Position numbers and translations under genes: made by a program
Notes under the pieces: generated by a model
Database searches by the model: none
Told to the model about the DNA's origin: nothing
What the model saw: the letters and a program-made list of their open reading frames with translations, nothing else
Part shown: piece after piece, positions 24,564 to 37,699 of the stretch
How the letters are laid out: every line of letters begins with the position of its first letter
Position numbering within the stretch: position 1 is the stretch's first letter
Source of the DNA: Auanema rhodensis
Taxonomy: Eukaryota; Nematoda; Chromadorea; Rhabditida; Rhabditidae
Reading direction: 5' to 3'
Assembly: GCA_964057225.1 (NCBI GenBank)
Contig: OZ059899.1
Coordinates: 2,480,001-2,544,000, forward strand
DNA: 64,000 nt

Positions 24564-27500
24564 ATGGAAACTCAACATACACTAATGCATCATTTTTCAA
24601 ACGATCATAACTAATTTTTGTATCAAGCGTTTCTCGATGTAGTATAGTGCATTCGATGCGGATTTTTAAGCTGCGTCGATCTGTGTTATCAGATTTGCGC
24701 TAGCTTAAAAATGCACCGAGATATCAACTGATATAAGTTCACACTTATATCCTCGATTTTCACCCTGAAGAATTAATTTTTTCGTTGAATAACATTGTCC
24801 ATCGTCTTTGCCTTAAAAAAAGGAATCTAAAAACATCTACTTTTTGCTAAATTATTTTGAAATTTTTCGAAAAAATTTTTGTCAAAATGTTTTTGGAAGC
24901 AATGTTGAGTGTACATGGAAACTCAACATACACTAATGCATCATTTTTCAAACGATCATAACTAATTTTTGTATCAAGCGTTTCTCAATGTAGTATAGTG
25001 CATTCGATGCGGATTTTTAAGCTGCGTCGATCTGTGTTATCAGATTTGCGCTAGCTTAAAAATGCACCGAGATATCAACTGATATAAGTTCACACTTATA
25101 TCCTCGATTTTCACCCTGAAGAATTAATTTTTTCGTTGAATAACATTGTCCATCGTCTTTGCCTTAAAAAAAGGAATCTAAAAACATCTACTTTTTGCTA
25201 AATTATTTTGAAATTTTTCGAAAAAAGTTTTGTCAAAATGTTTTTGGAAGCAATGTTGAGTGTACATGGAAACTCAAAATACACTAATGCATCATTTTTC
25301 AAACGATCATAACTAATTTTTGTATCAAGCGTTTCTCAATGTAGTATAGTGCATTCGATGCGGATTTTTAAGCTGCGTCGATCTGTGTTATCAGATTTGC
25401 GCTAGCTTAAAAATGCACCGAGATATCAACTGATATAAGTTCACACTTATATCCTCGATTTTCACCCTGAAGAATTAATTTTTTCGTTGAATAACATTGT
25501 CCATCGTCTTTGCCTTGAAAAATGGAATCTAAAAACATCTACTTTTTGCTAAATTATTTTGAAATTTTTGGAAAAAATTTTTGTCAAAATGTTTTTGGAA
25601 GCAATGTTGAGTGTACATGGAAACTCAACATACACTAATGCATCATTTTTCAAACGATCATAACTAATTTTTGTATCACACGTTTCTCAATGTAGTATAG
25701 TGCATTCGATGCGGATTTTTAAGCTGCGTCGATCTGTGTTATCAGATTTGCGCTAGCTTAAAAATGCACCGAGATATCAACTGATATAAGTTCACACTTA
25801 TATCCTCGATTTTCACCCTGAAGAATTGATTTTTTCGTTGAATAACATTGTCTATCGTCTTTGCCTTGAGAAATGGAATCTAAAAACATCTACTTTTTGC
25901 TAAATTATTCTGAAATTTTTCGAAAAAATTTTTGTCAAAATGTTTTTGGAAGCAATGTTGAGTGTACATGGAAACTCAACATACACTAATGCATCATTTT
26001 TCAAACAATCATAACTAATTTGTGTATTAAGCGTTTCTCAATGTAGTATAGTGCATTCGATGCGGATTTTTAAGCTGCGTCGATCTGTGTTATCAGATTT
26101 GCGCTAGCTTAAAAATGCACCGAGATATCAACTGATATAAGTTCACACTTATATCCTCGATTTTCACCCTGAAGAATTAATTTTTTCGTTGAATAACATT
26201 GTCCATCGTCTTTGCCTTGAAAAATGGAATCTAAAAACATCTACTTTTTGCTAAATTATTTTGAAATTTTTGGAAAAAATTTTTGTCAAAATGTTTTTGG
26301 AAGCAATGTTGAGTGTACATGGAAACTCAACATACACTAATGCATCATTTTTCAAACGATCATAACTAATTTTTGTATCACACGTTTCTCAATGTAGTAT
26401 AGTGCATTCGATGCGGATTTTTAAGCTGCGTCGATCTGTGTTATCAGATTTGCGCTAGCTTAAAAATGCACCGAGATATCAACTGATATAAGTTCACACT
26501 TATATCCTCGATTTTCACCCTGAAGAATTGATTTTTTCGTTGAATAACATTGTCTATCGTCTTTGCCTTGAAAAATGGAATCTAAAAACATCTACTTTTT
26601 GCTAAATTATTCTGAAATTTTTCGAAAAAATTTTTGTCAAAATGTTTTTGGAAGCAATGTTGAGTGTACATGGAAACTCAACATACACTAATGCATCATT
26701 TTTCAAACAATCATAACTAATTTGTGTATTAAGCGTTTCTCAATGTAGTATAGTGCATTCGATGCGGATTTTTAAGCTGCGTCGATCTGTGTTATCAGAT
26801 TTGCGCTAGCTTAAAAATGCACCGAGATATCAACTGATATAAGTTCACACTTATATCCTCGATTTTCACCCTGAAGAATTATTGTTTTCGTTGAATAACA
26901 TTGTCCATCGTCTTTGCCTTGAAAAACGGAATCTAAAAACATCTACTTTTTGCTAAATTATTTTGAAATTTTTCGAAAAAATTTTTGTCAAAATGTTTTT
27001 GGAAGCAATGTTGAGTGTACATGGAAACTCAACATACACTAATGCATCATTTTTCAAACGATCATAACTAATTTTTGTATCAAGCGTTTCTCGATGTAGT
27101 ATAGTGCATTCGATGCGGATTTTTAAGCTGCGTCGATCTGTGTTATCAGATTTGCGCTAGCTTAAAAATGCACCGAGATATCAACTGATATAAGTTCACA
27201 CTTATATCCTCGATTTTCACCCTGAAGAATTAATTTTTTCGTTGAATAACATTGTCCATCGTCTTTGCCTTAAAAAAAAAAATCTAAAAACATCTACTTT
27301 TTGCTAAATTATTTTGAAATTTTTCGAAAAAATTTTTGTCAAAATGTTTTTGGAAGCAATGTTGAGTGTACATGGAAACTCAACATACACTAATGCATCA
27401 TTTTTCAAACGATCATAACTAATTTTTGTATCAAGCGTTTCTCAATGTAGTATAGTGCATTCGATGCGGATTTTTAAGCTGCGTCGATCTGTGTTATCAG

Positions 27501-27722
27501 ATTTGCGCTAGCTTAAAAATGCACCGAGATATCAACTGATATAAGTTCACACTTATATCCTCGATTTTCACCCTGAAGAATTAATTTTTTCGTTGAATAA
27601 CATTGTCCATCGTCTTTGCCTTAAAAAAAGGAATCTGAAAACATCTACTTTTTGCTAAATTATTTTGAAATTTTTCGAAAAAAGTTTTGTCAAAATGTTT
27701 TTGGAAGCAATGTTGAGTGTAC
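22809..27722 (+). repeat. 7-monomer tandem duplication (2 x 2457 bp)
   Basis: Units 22809-25265 and 25266-27722 have the same seven types in the same order. The variant CCTTGAGAAATGG occurs only at 23411 and 25868, exactly 2457 bases apart. TATCACACGTTTCTC appears twice in each unit. The second unit has a private run of A at about 27271 (AAAAAAAAAAATC in place of AAAAAAAGGAATC) and GGAATCTGAAAAC near its end. The block overlaps the 10-monomer form because unit phase is arbitrary. Confidence 0.85.
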
Positions 27723-28775
27723 ATGGAAACTCAACATACACTAATGCATCATTTTTCAAACGATCATAACTAATTTTTGTATCAAACGTTTCTCAATGTA
27801 GTATAGTGCATTCGATGCGGATTTTTAAGCTGCGTCGATCTGTGTTATCAGATTTGCGCTAGCTTAAAAATGCACCGAGATATCAACTGATATAAGTTCA
27901 CACTTATATCCTCGATTTTCACCCTGAAGAATTGATTTTTTCGTTGAATAACATTGTCTATCGTCTTTGCCTTGAAAAATGGAATCTAAAAACATCTACT
28001 TTTTGCTAAATTATTTTGAAATTTTTCGAAAAAAGTTTTGTCAAAATGTTTTTGGAAGCAATGTTGAGTGTACATGGAAACTCAACATACACTAATGCAT
28101 CATTTTTCAAACGATCATAACTAATTTTTGTATCAAGCGTTTCTCGATGTAGTATAGTGCATTCGATGCGGATTTTTAAGCTGCGTCGATCTGTGTTATC
28201 AGATTTGCGCTAGCTTAAAAATGCACCGAGATATCAACTGATATAAGTTCACACTTATATCCTCGATTTTCACCCTGAAGAATTAATTTTTTCGTTGAAT
28301 AACATTGTCCATCGTCTTTGCCTTAAAAAAAGGAATCTAAAAACATCTACTTTTTGCTAAATTATTTTGAAATTTTTCGAAAAAATTTTTGTCAAAATGT
28401 TTTTGGAAGCAATGTTGAGTGTACATGGAAACTCAACATACACTAATGCATCATTTTTCAAACGATCATAACTAATTTTTGTATCAAGCGTTTCTCAATG
28501 TAGTATAGTGCATTCGATGCGGATTTTTAAGCTGCGTCGATCTGTGTTATCAGATTTGCGCTAGCTTAAAAATGCACCGAGATATCAACTGATATAAGTT
28601 CACACTTATATCCTCGATTTTCACCCTGAAGAATTAATTTTTTCGTTGAATAACATTGTCCATCGTCTTTGCCTTAAAAAAAGGAATCTAAAAACATCTA
28701 CTTTTTGCTAAATTATTTTGAAATTTTTCGAAAAAAGTTTTGTCAAAATGTTTTTGGAAGCAATGTTGAGTGTAC
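27021..28775 (+). repeat. Last 5 monomers of the 11-28 kb HOR family
   Basis: Monomers at 27021, 27372, 27723, 28074 and 28425 repeat the order at 21054-22808 (CTCG, GGAATCTGAAAAC, TATCAAACG, CTCG, AAAAAAGTTTTG). They are followed at 28776 by the last CTCAAAATAC monomer. After that monomer the order of types changes. Confidence 0.7.
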
Positions 28776-28924
28776 ATGGAAACTCAAAATACACTAATGC
28801 ATCATTTTTCAAACGATCATAACTAATTTTTGTATCAAGCGTTTCTCAATGTAGTATAGTGCATTCGATGCGGATTTTTAAGCTGCGTCGATCTGTGTTA
28901 TCAGATTTGCGCTAGCTTAAAAAT

Positions 28925-30110
28925 GCACCGAGATTTTAACTGATATAAGTTCACACTTATATCCTCGATTTTCACCCTGAAGAATTTATTTTTTCGTTGA
29001 ATAACATTGTCCATCGTCTTTGCCTTAAAAAAAGGAATCTAAAAACATCTACTTTTTGCTAAATTATTTTGAAATTTTTCGAAAAAATTTTTGTCAAAAT
29101 GTTTTTGGAAGCAATGTTGAGTGTACATGGAAACTCAACATACACTACTGCATCATTTTTCAAACAATCATAACTAATTTGTGTATTAAGCGTTTCTCAA
29201 TGTAGTATAGTGCATTCGATGCGGATTTCTAAGCTGCGTCGATCTGTGTTATCAGATTTGCGCTAGCTTAAAAATGCACCGAGATATCAACTGATATAAG
29301 TTCACACTTATATCCTCGATTTTCACCCTGAAGAATTAATTTTTTCGTTGAATAACATTGTCCATCGTCTTTGCCTTAAAAAAAGGAATCTAAAAACATC
29401 TACTTTTTGCTAAATTATTTTGAAATTTTTCGAAAAAATTTTTGTCAAAATGTTTTTGGAAGCAATGTTGAGTGTACATGGAAACTCAACATACACTAAT
29501 GCATCATTTTTCAAACAATCATAACTAATTTGTGTATCAAGCGTTTCTCAATGTAGTATAGTGCATTCGATGCGGATTTTTAAGCTGCGTCGATCTGTGT
29601 TATCAGATTTGCGCTAGCTTAAAAATGCACCGAGATTTTAACTGATATAAGTTCACACTTATATCCTCGATTTTCACCCTGAAGAATTTATTTTTTCGTT
29701 GAATAACATTGTCCATCGTCTTTGCCTTAAAAAAAGGAATCTAAAAACATCTACTTTTTGCTAAATTATTTTGAAATTTTTCGAAAAAATTTTTGTCAAA
29801 ATGTTTTTGGAAGCAATGTTGAGTGTACATGGAAACTCAACATACACTACTGCATCATTTTTCAAACAATCATAACTAATTTGTGTATTAAGCGTTTCTC
29901 AATGTAGTATAGTGCATTCGATGCGGATTTTTAAGCTGCGTCGATCTGTGTTATCAGATTTGCGCTAGCTTAAAAATGCACCGAGATATCAACTGATATA
30001 AGTTCACACTTATATCCTCGATTTTCACCCTGAAGAATTGATTTTTTCGTTGAATAACATTGTCTATCGTCTTTGCCTTGAAAAATGGAATCTAAAAACA
30101 TCTACTTTTT
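28925..30110 (+). repeat. Displaced duplicate block, copy 1
   Basis: This block holds GAGATTTTAACTG (28931 and 29633), GAATTTATTTTTTCG after each, GCGGATTTCTAAG (29226), CACTACTGC (near 29142 and 29844) and a CAATC head with TATCAAGCG. The same set recurs in the same order and spacing exactly 8775 bases later. Ends are approximate: the left flank differs by head type, and the right flank by TTATTCTG here against TTATTTTG in copy 2. Confidence 0.82.
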
Positions 30111-33100
30111 GCTAAATTATTCTGAAATTTTTCGAAAAAATTTTTGTCAAAATGTTTTTGGAAGCAATGTTGAGTGTACATGGAAACTCAACATACACTA
30201 ATGCATCATTTTTCAAACAATCATAACTAATTTGTGTATTAAGCGTTTCTCAATGTAGTATAGTGCATTCGATGCGGATTTTTAAGCTGCGTCGATCTGT
30301 GTTATCAGATTTGCGCTAGCTTAAAAATGCACCGAGATATCAACTGATATAAGTTCACACTTATATCCTCGATTTTCACCCTGAAGAATTATTTTTTTCG
30401 TTGAATAACATTGTCCATCGTCTTTGCCTTGAAAAATGGAATCTAAAAACATCTACTTTTTGCTAAATTATTTTGAAATTTTTCGAAAAAATTTTTGTCA
30501 AAATGTTTTTGGAAGCAATGTTGAGTGTACATGGAAACTCAACATACACTAATGCATCATTTTTCAAACGATCATAACTAATTTTTGTATCAAGCGTTTC
30601 TCGATGTAGTATAGTGCATTCGATGCGGATTTTTAAGCTGCGTCGATCTGTGTTATCAGATTTGCGCTAGCTTAAAAATGCACCGAGATATCAACTGATA
30701 TAAGTTCACACTTATATCCTCGATTTTCACCCTGAAGAATTAATTTTTTCGTTGAATAACATTGTCCATCGTCTTTGCCTTAAAAAAAGGAATCTAAAAA
30801 CATCTACTTTTTGCTAAATTATTTTGAAATTTTTCGAAAAAATTTTTGTCAAAATGTTTTTGGAAGCAATGTTGAGTGTACATGGAAACTCAACATACAC
30901 TAATGCATCATTTTTCAAACGATCATAACTAATTTTTGTATCAAGCGTTTCTCAATGTAGTATAGTGCATTCGATGCGGATTTTTAAGCTGCGTCGATCT
31001 GTGTTATCAGATTTGCGCTAGCTTAAAAATGCACCGAGATATCAACTGATATAAGTTCACACTTATATCCTCGATTTTCACCCTGAAGAATTAATTTTTT
31101 CGTTGAATAACATTGTCCATCGTCTTTGCCTTAAAAAAAGGAATCTAAAAACATCTACTTTTTGCTAAATTATTTTGAAATTTTTCGAAAAAAGTTTTGT
31201 CAAAATGTTTTTGGAAGCAATGTTGAGTGTACATGGAAACTCAACATACACTAATGCATCATTTTTCAAACGATCATAACTAATTTTTGTATCAAGCGTT
31301 TCTCAATGTAGTATAGTGCATTCGATGCGGATTTTTAAGCTGCGTCGATCTGTGTTATCAGATTTGCGCTAGCTTAAAAATGCACCGAGATATCAACTGA
31401 TATAAGTTCACACTTATATCCTCGATTTTCACCCTGAAGAATTAATTTTTTCGTTGAATAACATTGTCCATCGTCTTTGCCTTGAAAAATGGAATCTAAA
31501 AACATCTACTTTTTGCTAAATTATTTTGAAATTTTTGGAAAAAATTTTTGTCAAAATGTTTTTGGAAGCAATGTTGAGTGTACATGGAAACTCAACATAC
31601 ACTAATGCATCATTTTTCAAACGATCATAACTAATTTTTGTATCAAACGTTTCTCAATGTAGTATAGTGCATTCGATGCGGATTTTTAAGCTGCGTCGAT
31701 CTGTGTTATCAGATTTGCGCTAGCTTAAAAATGCACCGAGATATCAACTGATATAAGTTCACACTTATATCCTCGATTTTCACCCTGAAGAATTGATTTT
31801 TTCGTTGAATAACATTGTCTATCGTCTTTGCCTTGAAAAATGGAATCTAAAAACATCTACTTTTTGCTAAATTATTCTGAAATTTTTCGAAAAAATTTTT
31901 GTCAAAATGTTTTTGGAAGCAATGTTGAGTGTACATGGAAACTCAACATACACTAATGCATCATTTTTCAAACAATCATAACTAATTTGTGTATTAAGCG
32001 TTTCTCAATGTAGTATAGTGCATTCGATGCGGATTTTTAAGCTGCGTCGATCTGTGTTATCAGATTTGCGCTAGCTTAAAAATGCACCGAGATATCAACT
32101 GATATAAGTTCACACTTATATCCTCGATTTTCACCCTGAAGAATTGATTTTTTCGTTGAATAACATTGTCCATCGTCTTTGCCTTAAAAAAAGGAATCTA
32201 AAAACATCTACTTTTTGCTAAATTATTTTGAAATTTTTCGAAAAAAGTTTTGTCAAAATGTTTTTGGAAGCAATGTTGAGTGTACATGGAAACTCAACAT
32301 ACACTAATGCATCATTTTTCAAACGATCATAACTAATTTTTGTATCAAGCGTTTCTCAATGTAGTATAGTGCATTCGATGCGGATTTTTAAGCTGCGTCG
32401 ATCTGTGTTATCAGATTTGCGCTAGCTTAAAAATGCACCGAGATATCAACTGATATAAGTTCACACTTATATCCTCGATTTTCACCCTGAAGAATTAATT
32501 TTTTCGTTGAATAACATTGTCCATCGTCTTTGCCTTGAAAAATGGAATCTAAAAACATCTACTTTTTGCTAAATTATTTTGAAATTTTTGGAAAAAATTT
32601 TTGTCAAAATGTTTTTGGAAGCAATGTTGAGTGTACATGGAAACTCAACATACACTAATGCATCATTTTTCAAACGATCATAACTAATTTTTGTATCAAA
32701 CGTTTCTCAATGTAGTATAGTGCATTCGATGCGGATTTTTAAGCTGCGTCGATCTGTGTTATCAGATTTGCGCTAGCTTAAAAATGCACCGAGATATCAA
32801 CTGATATAAGTTCACACTTATATCCTCGATTTTCACCCTGAAGAATTGATTTTTTCGTTGAATAACATTGTCTATCGTTTTTGCCTTGAAAAATGGAATC
32901 TAAGAACATCTACTTTTTGCTAAATTATTTTGAAATTTTTCGAAAAAATTTTTGTCAAAATGTTTTTGGAAGCAATGTTGAGTGTACATGGAAACTCAAC
33001 ATACACTAATGCATCATTTTTCAAACAATCATAACTAATTTGTGTATCAAGCGTTTCTCAATGTAGTATAGTGCATTCGATGCGGATTTTTAAGCTGCGT

Positions 33101-34742
33101 CGATCTGTGTTATCAGATTTGCGCTAGCTTAAAAATGCACCGAGATATCAACTGATATAAGTTCACACTTATATCCTCGATTTTCACTCTGAAGAATTAA
33201 TTTTTTCGTTGAATAACATTGTCTATCGTCTTTGCCTTGAAAAATGGAATCTAAAAACATCTACTTTTTGCTAAATTATTTTGAAATTTTTCGAAAAAAT
33301 TTTTGTCAAAATGTTTTTGGAAGCAATGTTGAGTGTACATGGAAACTCAACATACACTAATGCATCATTTTTCAAACAATCATAACTAATTTGTGTATTA
33401 AGCGTTTCTCAATGTAGTATAGTGCATTCGATGCGGATTTTTAAGCTGCGTCGATCTGTGTTATCAGATTTGCGCTAGCTTAAAAATGCACCGAGATATC
33501 AACTGATATAAGTTCACACTTATATCCTCGATTTTCACCCTGAAGAATTGATTTTTTCGTTGAATAACATTGTCTATCGTCTTTACCTTGAAAAATGGAA
33601 TCTAAAAACATCTACTTTTTGCTAAATTATTTTGAAATTTTTCGAAAAAATTTTTGTCAAAATGTTTTTGGAAGCAATGTTGAGTGTACATGGAAACTCA
33701 ACATACACTAATGCATCATTTTTCAAACAATCATAACTAATTTGTGTATTAAGCGTTTCTCAATGTAGTATAGTGCATTCGATGCGGATTTTTAAGCTGC
33801 GTCGATCTGTGTTATCAGATTTGCGCTAGCTTAAAAATGCACCGAGATATCAACTGATATAAGTTCACACTTATATCCTCGATTTTCACCCTGAAGAATT
33901 GATTTTTTCGTTGAATAACATTGTCTATCGTCTTTGCCTTGAAAAATGGAATCTAAAAACATCTACTTTTTGCTAAATTATTTTGAAATTTTTCGAAAAA
34001 ATTTTTGTCAAAATGTTTTTGGAAGCAATGTTGAGTGTACATGGAAACTCAACATACACTAATGCATCATTTTTCAAACAATCATAACTAATTTGTGTAT
34101 TAAGCGTTTCTCAATGTAGTATAGTGCATTCGATGCGGATTTTTAAGCTGCGTCGATCTGTGTTATCAGATTTGCGCTAGCTTAAAAATGCACCGAGATA
34201 TCAACTGATATAAGTTCACACTTATATCCTCGATTTTCACCCTGAAGAATTAATTTTTTCGTTGAATAACATTGTCCATCGTCTTTGCCTTAAAAAAAGG
34301 AATCTAAAAACATCTACTTTTTGCTAAATTATTTTGAAATTTTTCGAAAAAATTTTTGTCAAAATGTTTTTGGAAGCAATGTTGAGTGTACATGGAAACT
34401 CAACATACACTAATGCATCATTTTTCAAACAATCATAACTAATTTGTGTATTAAGCGTTTCTCAATGTAGTATAGTGCATTCGATGCGGATTTTTAAGCT
34501 GCGTCGATCTGTGTTATCAGATTTGTGCTAGCTTAAAAATGCACCGAGATATCAACTGATATAAGTTCACACTTATATCCTCGATTTTCACCCTGAAGAA
34601 TTAATTTTTTCGTTGAATAACATTGTCCATCGTCTTTGCCTTAAAAAAAGGAATCTAAAAACATCTACTTTTTGCTAAATTATTTTGAAATTTTTCGAAA
34701 AAATTTTTGTCAAAATGTTTTTGGAAGCAATGTTGAGTGTAC

Positions 34743-36848
34743 ATGGAAACTCAACATACACTAATGCATCATTTTTCAAACAATCATAACTAATTTTTGT
34801 ATCAAGCGTTTCTCAATGTAGTATAGTGCATTCGATGCGGATTTTTAAGCTGCGTCGATCTGTGTTATGAGATTTGCGCTAGCTTAAAAATGCACCGAGA
34901 TATCAACTGATATAAGTTCACACTTATATCCTCGATTTTCACCCTGAAGAATTAATTTTTTCGTTGAATAACATTGTCTATCGTCTTTGCCTTAAAAAAA
35001 GGAATCTAAAAACATCTACTTTTTGCTAAATTATTTTGAAATTTTTCGAAAAAATTTTTGTCAAAATGTTTTTGGAAGCAATGTTGAGTGTACATGGAAA
35101 CTCAACATACACTAATGCATCATTTTTCAAACGATCATAACTAATTTTTGTATCAAGCGTTTCTCAATGTAGTATAGTGCATTCGATGCGGATTTTTAAG
35201 CTGCGTCGATCTGTGTTATCAGATTTGCGCTAGCTTAAAAATGCACCGAGATATCAACTGATATAAGTTCACACTTATATCCTCGATTTTCACCCTGAAG
35301 AATTAATTTTTTCGTTGAATAACATTGTCCATCGTCTTTGCCTTAAAAAAAGGAATCTAAAAACATCTACTTTTTGCTAAATTATTTTGAAATTTTTCGA
35401 AAAAATTTTTGTCAAAATGTTTTTGGAAGCAATGTTGAGTGTACATGGAAACTCAACATACACTAATGCATCATTTTTCAAACAATCATAACTAATTTGT
35501 GTATTAAGCGTTTCTCAATGTAGTATAGTGCATTCGATGCGGATTTTTAAGCTGCGTCGATCTGTGTTATCAGATTTGCGCTAGCTTAAAAATGCACCGA
35601 GATATCAACTGATATAAGTTCACACATATATCCTCGATTTTCACCCTGAAGAATTGATTTTTTCGTTGAATAACATTGTCTATCGTCTTTGCCTTGAAAA
35701 ATGGAATCTAAAAACATCTACTTTTTGCTAAATTATTTTGAAATTTTTCGAAAAAATTTTTGTCAAAATGTTTTTGGAAGCAATGTTGAGTGTACATGGA
35801 AACTCAACATACACTAATGCATCATTTTTCAAACAATCATAACTAATTTTTGTATCAAACGTTTCTCAATGTAGTATAGTGCATTCGATGCGGATTTTTA
35901 AGCTGCGTCGATCTGTGTTATGAGATTTGCGCTAGCTTAAAAATGCACCGAGATATCAACTGATATAAGTTCACACTTATATCCTCGATTTTCACCCTGA
36001 AGAATTAATTTTTTCGTTGAATAACATTGTCTATCGTCTTTGCCTTAAAAAAAGGAATCAAAAAACATCTACTTTTTGCTAAATTATTTTGAAATTTTTC
36101 GAAAAAATTTTCGTCAAAATGTTTTTGGAAGCAATGTTGAGTGTACATGGAAACTCAACATACACTAATGCATCATTTTTCAAACGATCATAACTAATTT
36201 TTGTATCAAGCGTTTCTCAATGTAGTATAGTGCATTCGATGCGGATTTTTAAGCTGCGTCGATCTGTGTTATCAGATTTGCGCTAGCTTAAAAATGCACC
36301 GAGATATCAACTGATATAAGTTCACACTTATATCCTCGATTTTCACCCTGAAGAATTAATTTTTTCGTTGAATAACATTGTCCATCGTCTTTGCCTTAAA
36401 AAAAGGAATCTAAAAACATCTACTTTTTGCTAAATTATTTTGAAATTTTTCGAAAAAATTTTTGTCAAAATGTTTTTGGAAGCAATGTTGAGTGTACATG
36501 GAAACTCAACATACACTAATGCATCATTTTTCAAACAATCATAACTAATTTGTGTATTAAGCGTTTCTCAATGTAGTATAGTGCATTCGATGCGGATTTT
36601 CAAGCTGCGTCGATCTGTGTTATCAGATTTGCGCTAGCTTAAAAATGCACCGAGATATCAACTGATATAAGTTCACACTTATATCCTCGATTTTCACCCT
36701 GAAGAATTGATTTTTTCGTTGAATAACATTGTCTATCGTCTTTGCCTTGAAAAATGGAATCTAAAAACATCTACTTTTTGCTAAATTATTTTGAAATTTT
36801 TCGAAAAAATTTTTGTCAAAATGTTTTTGGAAGCAATGTTGAGTGTAC
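34743..36848 (+). repeat. 3-monomer tandem duplication (2 x 1053 bp)
   Basis: Units 34743-35795 and 35796-36848 share a first monomer with CAATC, TTTTTGTATC and the rare TGTGTTATGAG (34861 and 35914, exactly 1053 apart). A CGATC/TATCAAGCG monomer with AAAAAAAGG follows, then a CAATC/TATTAAGCG monomer with GAATTGA. Differences include GGAATCAAAAAAC and TTTCGTC in the second unit, and ACACATATATCC in the first. Confidence 0.82.
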
Positions 36849-37699
36849 ATGGAAACTCAACATACACTAATGCATCATTTTTCAAACAATCATAACTAAT
36901 TTGTGTATTAAGCGTTTCTCAATGTAGTATAGTGCATTCGATGCGGATTTTTAAGCTGCGTCGATCTGTGTTATCAGATTTGCGCTAGCTTAAAAATGCA
37001 CCGAGATATCAACTGATATAAGTTCACACTTATATCCTCGATTTTCACCCTGAAGAATTGATTTTTTCGTTGAATAACATTGTCTATCGTCTTTGCCTTG
37101 AAAAATGGAATCTAAAAACATCTACTTTTTGCTAAATTATTTTGAAATTTTTCGAAAAAATTTTTGTCAAAATGTTTTTGGAAGCAATGTTGAGTGTACA
37201 TGGAAACTCAACATACACTAATGCATCATTTTTCAAACGATCATAACTAATTTTTGTATCAAGCGTTTCTCGATGTAGTATAGTGCATTCGATGCGGATT
37301 TTTAAGCTGCGTCGATCTGTGTTATCAGATTTGCGCTAGCTTAAAAATGCACCGAGATATCAACTGATATAAGTTCACACTTATATCCTCGTTTTTCACC
37401 CTGAAGAATCAATTTTTTCGTTGAATAACATTGTCCATCGTCTTTGCTTTAAAAAAAGGAATCTAAAAACATCTACTTTTTGCTAAATTATTTTGAAATT
37501 TTTCGAAAAAATTTTTGTCAAAATGTTTTTGGAAGCAATGTTGAGTGTACATGGAAACTCAACATACACTACTGCATCATTTTTCAAACAATCATAACTA
37601 ATTTGTGTATTAAGCGTTTCTCAATGTAGTATAGTGCATTCGATGCGGATTTTTAAGCTGCGTCGATCTGTGTTATCAGATTTGCGCTAGCTTAAAAAT

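Larger units (their letters stand above)
28776..37550 (+). repeat. Mixed 25-monomer stretch between the two copies of a displaced block
   Basis: Monomers start every 351 bp from 28776. Common types are CAATC/TATTAAGCG with GAATTGA or with AAAAAAAGG. Several join heads and tails otherwise seen apart, for example 31935 (CAATC head, GAATTGA, then TCCATCG and CCTTAAAAAAAGG). Private changes include CACTCTG (33187), TTTACC (33584), TTTGTGCTAG (34524) and CTCGTTTTTC (37390). No regular period is evident apart from the 3-monomer duplication at 34743. Confidence 0.7.

Noticed and set aside
27241-27300. Frameshift-like anomaly at the A-run near 27271
   Set aside because: It is a substitution of GG by AA in AAAAAAAGG within one monomer; monomer length stays 351, so no indel is involved.
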